Assembly: GCA_934630555.1 (NCBI GenBank)
Contig: CAKTXB010000064.1
Span: 1-9,181 of the forward strand
DNA: 9,181 nucleotides
DNA from: an uncultured Oscillospiraceae bacterium
GTDB lineage: Bacteria > Bacillota > Clostridia > Oscillospirales > Oscillospiraceae
Direction of reading: 5' to 3'
Shown here: positions 6,361 through 9,181 of the stretch, piece after piece
Position numbering within the stretch: the stretch's first letter is position 1
Layout: each line of letters starts with the position of its first letter
Notes under the pieces: model-generated
What the model was told of the DNA's origin: nothing
Seen by the model: only the letters and a program-made list of their open reading frames with translations
The model's database searches: none
Made by a program: the position numbers and the translations under genes

Positions 6361-8598
6361 ATGGACCATTACATAGGAATGCTGTTGGATAACCGCTATG
6401 AGATCCTGGAGCTGATCGGCACAGGCGGCATGGCATATGTCTATAAAGCTCGCTGCAACCGGCTCAACCGGCTCGTGGCCATCAAAATTCTCAAGGAAGA
6501 GCTGTCGCAGGACGAAGAGTTCCGCCGCCGCTTCCACGCAGAATCGCAGGCCGTTGCCATGCTCTCGCATCCGAATATTGTGAGCGTCTACGATGTGTCG
6601 CACTCCGACAATATCGACTACATCGTCATGGAACTCATCGAGGGCATCACGCTCAAGCAGTATATGGAGCAGAAGGGCCAGCTCAGCTGGCGTGAGGCGC
6701 TCCATTTTGCAACGCAGATCGCAAAAGCCCTTGAGCACGCCCACAGCCGCGGCATCATTCACCGCGACATCAAGCCCCACAACATCATGATCCTCAAGGA
6801 CGGCAGCGTCAAGGTCGCCGACTTCGGCATTGCGCAGATCTCGTCCGCACAGAACACGCTCACACGCGAGGCACTGGGCTCGGTCCACTATATTTCGCCC
6901 GAGCAGGCCAAAGGCGCGCATGTGGACGCGCGCTCCGATCTCTATTCACTGGGCGTTGTCATGTATGAAATGCTGGCGGGCCGCCCGCCGTTTGACGGTG
7001 ATACACCGGTTTCTGTGGCCATCCAGCACATCAATGCCACGCCCGCGCCCCTGCATACGCTCAATCCCGCCGTTCCTGCCGGGCTGGAAGCCATTGTCAT
7101 GCACGCCATGGAGGCGGATCTTGACGCGCGCTATGAAAGCGCCACCGCCATGCTGGCCGATATGGAGGACTTCCGCCGTGACCCGAACTGGATCCCGGGC
7201 GCGGCAGCAGCGACCCCGGCAGCCGAGTCTGAGGCGCAGCGCCTTTCGGATAAGATTCTGGAGCGATCTGCCGCACAGCGCGCCGTGGCGCGTGAGAGCG
7301 GCCGTACCGGCCTGTCGCCGGAGCAGACGCACCGCGAAAAAAAACGCACGCGCGCCGCTGTCATTGCGGGCACAGTGTGCATTGTGCTGGCGTTTGTTGC
7401 CATCGGCGTGTTCCTGTATCAGTTCTTCCTCTCCGACCTGTTTTCCCGCACAGCGGAGGATACGGTTCCGAACCTCGTTGGCACCTACTACGACGCGGAC
7501 GCGCTGACGCAGTATACAAACTTCAAATTCGACGTCGTGCAGGCCGGTAACGACAGCCCCGCCGGCATGATTTTCGACCAGTCGCCGGAGGGCGGCCGCA
7601 ATGCCAAGGTCGGCACGACCATCAAGCTGTCGGTGTCCACCGGCGCAGCCAGCAACGCCATGCCAAACCTCATCAATCAGTCGCTGCAGGAGGCGCAGGT
7701 GGCTCTGAACGGCCTGCCGGTCAGCGTGGTGCTGGATGTCACCTATCAGTCCAGTGAGGTATACACCGTTGGCCACATCATTGAAACCGTTCCGGCTGCG
7801 GGCGTCACGCTGACCGAAGGCCAGACTGTCACGCTCGTGGTCAGTCAGGGCAACGCAGCCGAGCTTGTGCCGGTTCCCACACTGGTTGGCTTGGATATTG
7901 AGCAGGCGCTGGAACAGATCGACGCTGTTGGCCTGCGCCGCGGCAACGTGCTCAGCGTTGACAGCGATGCCCCGGAGGGCACCGTCATTTTCCAGAGCTC
8001 CGAACCGGACAGCAAGGTCAAAAAAGACACCATCATCAATCTTCAGGTATCCCGTGGGCCGGAGGAAGCGGAAACGCCGACCATCCTGCGCCAGAGCGGT
8101 GACCAGACTGCCCAACAGGGCGACACCGTGCAGCTGTTTGTAGACGCCGAAGTTTCCGATGGCGGCACGCTGACCTACGCATGGTATGTTTCCCGCACTG
8201 GCAGTACCGATGACGGGGAGTTGTTCGTGCGCAGCGGCGATAACGCCGAGATCGGCGTCACCGCCAACGAATCCGGCACATTCTATTACTTCTGCAAAAT
8301 TGTCAATACGCTTGGCGAATCGACGCAGTTTGTCTATTCTGACATGATCTGCCTCATTGTCACACCAAGCTCCACTGTCTATAGCGAAGTCATTGAAGTG
8401 CCTATGCCGGACGATGATGACACCCACACCGTAGAGATCTATCTCGACGGCGAATTGGCCCTTGACCCGTTCGAGGTCGATATGCACGACGTATCCGGCG
8501 GCAAGATCCGCGTTGCGATCGAGGGCGTCGGCACCCAGGTCGTGGAAGCGTACGTTGACAACAAACAGGTACTGCGCAAGACTGTGGAATTTGGGTAA
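6361..8598 (+). CDS. prkC: PASTA-domain membrane Ser/Thr protein kinase PrkC (PknB/Stk1 family) with an Ig-like module
   Basis: PrkC is a single-pass membrane kinase. Its outer PASTA repeats bind peptidoglycan fragments or lipid II, and its inner Hanks-type kinase phosphorylates proteins controlling cell wall synthesis, spore germination and translation. In the 745-residue product the kinase (about 10-270) has glycine loop GTGGMAYV (20-27), K42 in VAIK, E61 of helix C, HRDIKPHN (134-141; D136, N141), DFG (154-156), activation-loop T166 and T168, and SPEQ (179-182). A charged, alanine-rich linker with EKKRTR (326-331) precedes one transmembrane helix (about 332-356). Three PASTA repeats follow (about 366-427, 433-497, 502-566). 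Next come an Ig-like beta module (about 572-668; W608, C645 in YYFCKIVN), an acidic linker with four aspartates (684-687) and a final beta-rich domain (about 688-745). PrpC, its antagonist, is just upstream. The kinase is fully intact. Confidence 0.96.
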   Translation: MDHYIGMLLDNRYEILELIGTGGMAYVYKARCNRLNRLVAIKILKEELSQDEEFRRRFHAESQAVAMLSHPNIVSVYDVSHSDNIDYIVMELIEGITLKQYMEQKGQLSWREALHFATQIAKALEHAHSRGIIHRDIKPHNIMILKDGSVKVADFGIAQISSAQNTLTREALGSVHYISPEQAKGAHVDARSDLYSLGVVMYEMLAGRPPFDGDTPVSVAIQHINATPAPLHTLNPAVPAGLEAIVMHAMEADLDARYESATAMLADMEDFRRDPNWIPGAAAATPAAESEAQRLSDKILERSAAQRAVARESGRTGLSPEQTHREKKRTRAAVIAGTVCIVLAFVAIGVFLYQFFLSDLFSRTAEDTVPNLVGTYYDADALTQYTNFKFDVVQAGNDSPAGMIFDQSPEGGRNAKVGTTIKLSVSTGAASNAMPNLINQSLQEAQVALNGLPVSVVLDVTYQSSEVYTVGHIIETVPAAGVTLTEGQTVTLVVSQGNAAELVPVPTLVGLDIEQALEQIDAVGLRRGNVLSVDSDAPEGTVIFQSSEPDSKVKKDTIINLQVSRGPEEAETPTILRQSGDQTAQQGDTVQLFVDAEVSDGGTLTYAWYVSRTGSTDDGELFVRSGDNAEIGVTANESGTFYYFCKIVNTLGESTQFVYSDMICLIVTPSSTVYSEVIEVPMPDDDDTHTVEIYLDGELALDPFEVDMHDVSGGKIRVAIEGVGTQVVEAYVDNKQVLRKTVEFG

Positions 8599-8601
8599 GC
8601 G

Positions 8602-9181
8602 ATGGAAACAGGACGGATCATCAAAGCCCTGAGCGGGTTTTACTATGTACAAACAGACGCCGGCATCGCTGAATGCCGGGCCCGCGGCCGTTTTCGCAAA
8701 GATGGCCAGTCGCCCCTTGTCGGTGACCGCGTGGAGCTGACACGGCAGGGGAGTCAAGGTACGGTCGAAGCGATCCTGCCGCGCCGCAACGCGTTTCTCC
8801 GCCCGGCAGTCGCAAACATAGATGTGCTGGTCGTGCTGGCCTCCTGTGCCATTCCGCAGACGGAGCCGTTTCTCATTGACCGCATCCTCGCCATTGCCGC
8901 GCGGCAGAATGTACCCTGCCTCGTGTGCGTGAACAAGGATGACCTTGCCCCCGCCGCGCCGCTGGCGGAGATTTACGAGCGGGCCGGCTATCCGACTGTC
9001 ACGACCAGTGCCGCCACCGGCGAGGGCATCGAGGCGCTGCGTGCGCAGATCACCGGCAAATGTGCCGTGTTCACCGGCAACTCCGGCGTGGGCAAAAGCA
9101 GCGTGCTCAATGCCCTCCTGCCGGAACTGCACCTGAGCGTTGGCGAGGTATCCCAAAAGCTGGGCCGCGGCCGCCATACCA
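8602..9181 (+). CDS. rsgA: Ribosome small-subunit-dependent GTPase RsgA (CpgA/YloQ); 3' end missing
   Basis: RsgA is a circularly permuted GTPase that binds the 30S subunit late in assembly and checks the decoding centre. The 193 residues present (of about 290-300) cover the N-terminal OB fold (about 1-60), beginning METGRIIKALSGFYYV as in the family, and the first part of the GTPase domain. The permuted order is visible: G4 NKDD (111-114), G5 SAATG (136-140), then G1 GNSGVGKSS (159-167) and the start of G2, GRGRHT (188-193). G3 and the C-terminal zinc-binding domain lie past the window end. The ATG at 8602 is 3 bases after the prkC stop, without a clear Shine-Dalgarno sequence, suggesting coupling to prkC translation. 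In B. subtilis the homologue CpgA is a reported PrkC substrate; T158, next to the P-loop, would be a candidate site here (inference). Confidence 0.96.
   Translation, partial: METGRIIKALSGFYYVQTDAGIAECRARGRFRKDGQSPLVGDRVELTRQGSQGTVEAILPRRNAFLRPAVANIDVLVVLASCAIPQTEPFLIDRILAIAARQNVPCLVCVNKDDLAPAAPLAEIYERAGYPTVTTSAATGEGIEALRAQITGKCAVFTGNSGVGKSSVLNALLPELHLSVGEVSQKLGRGRHT
8660..8679 (+). repeat. Short perfect inverted repeat early in rsgA
   Basis: CCGGCAT and ATGCCGG form a perfect 7-base-pair stem with a 6-base loop, starting 58 bases into rsgA. In mRNA it could fold into a GC-rich hairpin close to a start codon that has no good ribosome binding site. There is no directly following T run, so it is not a typical terminator. 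It may be chance in GC-rich coding DNA. Confidence 0.35.

Noticed and set aside
6946..9177. 743-residue open frame on the minus strand, antisense to prkC and rsgA
   Set aside because: It runs across two well-identified genes and the 3-base gap between them. Its product is rich in H, R, A, Q and V with no recognisable motif, as expected for the shadow of genes with strong third-position GC bias.

Overview
The window looks like a chromosomal piece of a high-GC, gut-type Clostridia, possibly Oscillospiraceae/Ruminococcaceae. This rests on the gene order, the strong G/C preference at third codon positions, good Shine-Dalgarno sites and a PASTA-type Ser/Thr kinase. The taxonomic level is inference; no rRNA or other definitive marker is present.

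Layout: eight genes all lie on the + strand with almost no space between them. In order they are priA (5' end cut off by the window), def, fmt, rsmB, rlmN, prpC, prkC and rsgA (3' end cut off by the window). Junctions run from a 25-base gap to a 19-base overlap. They are: 15-base gap, ATGA overlap, TAATG overlap, ATGA overlap, 19-base overlap, 25-base gap, 3-base gap. No gene-free stretch exceeds 25 bases, and I see no promoter, terminator, RNA gene, mobile element or CRISPR array. The window therefore appears to be the interior of one long operon whose promoter and terminator lie outside.

The genes form a known Firmicutes housekeeping cluster. PriA restarts collapsed replication forks. Fmt puts the formyl group on initiator tRNA and Def removes it from the new protein. 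RsmB and RlmN methylate rRNA (RlmN also tRNA), and RsgA is a GTPase that checks 30S maturation. PrkC is a membrane kinase that senses the cell wall through PASTA repeats, and PrpC is the phosphatase that opposes it. The operon couples translation and ribosome maturation to cell-envelope signalling.

Nothing here is clearly a new system. The most distinctive points are an Ig-like module inserted in PrkC between the third PASTA repeat and a terminal beta-rich domain, and two genes (rsmB, rsgA) that lack a convincing ribosome binding site and probably rely on translational coupling.
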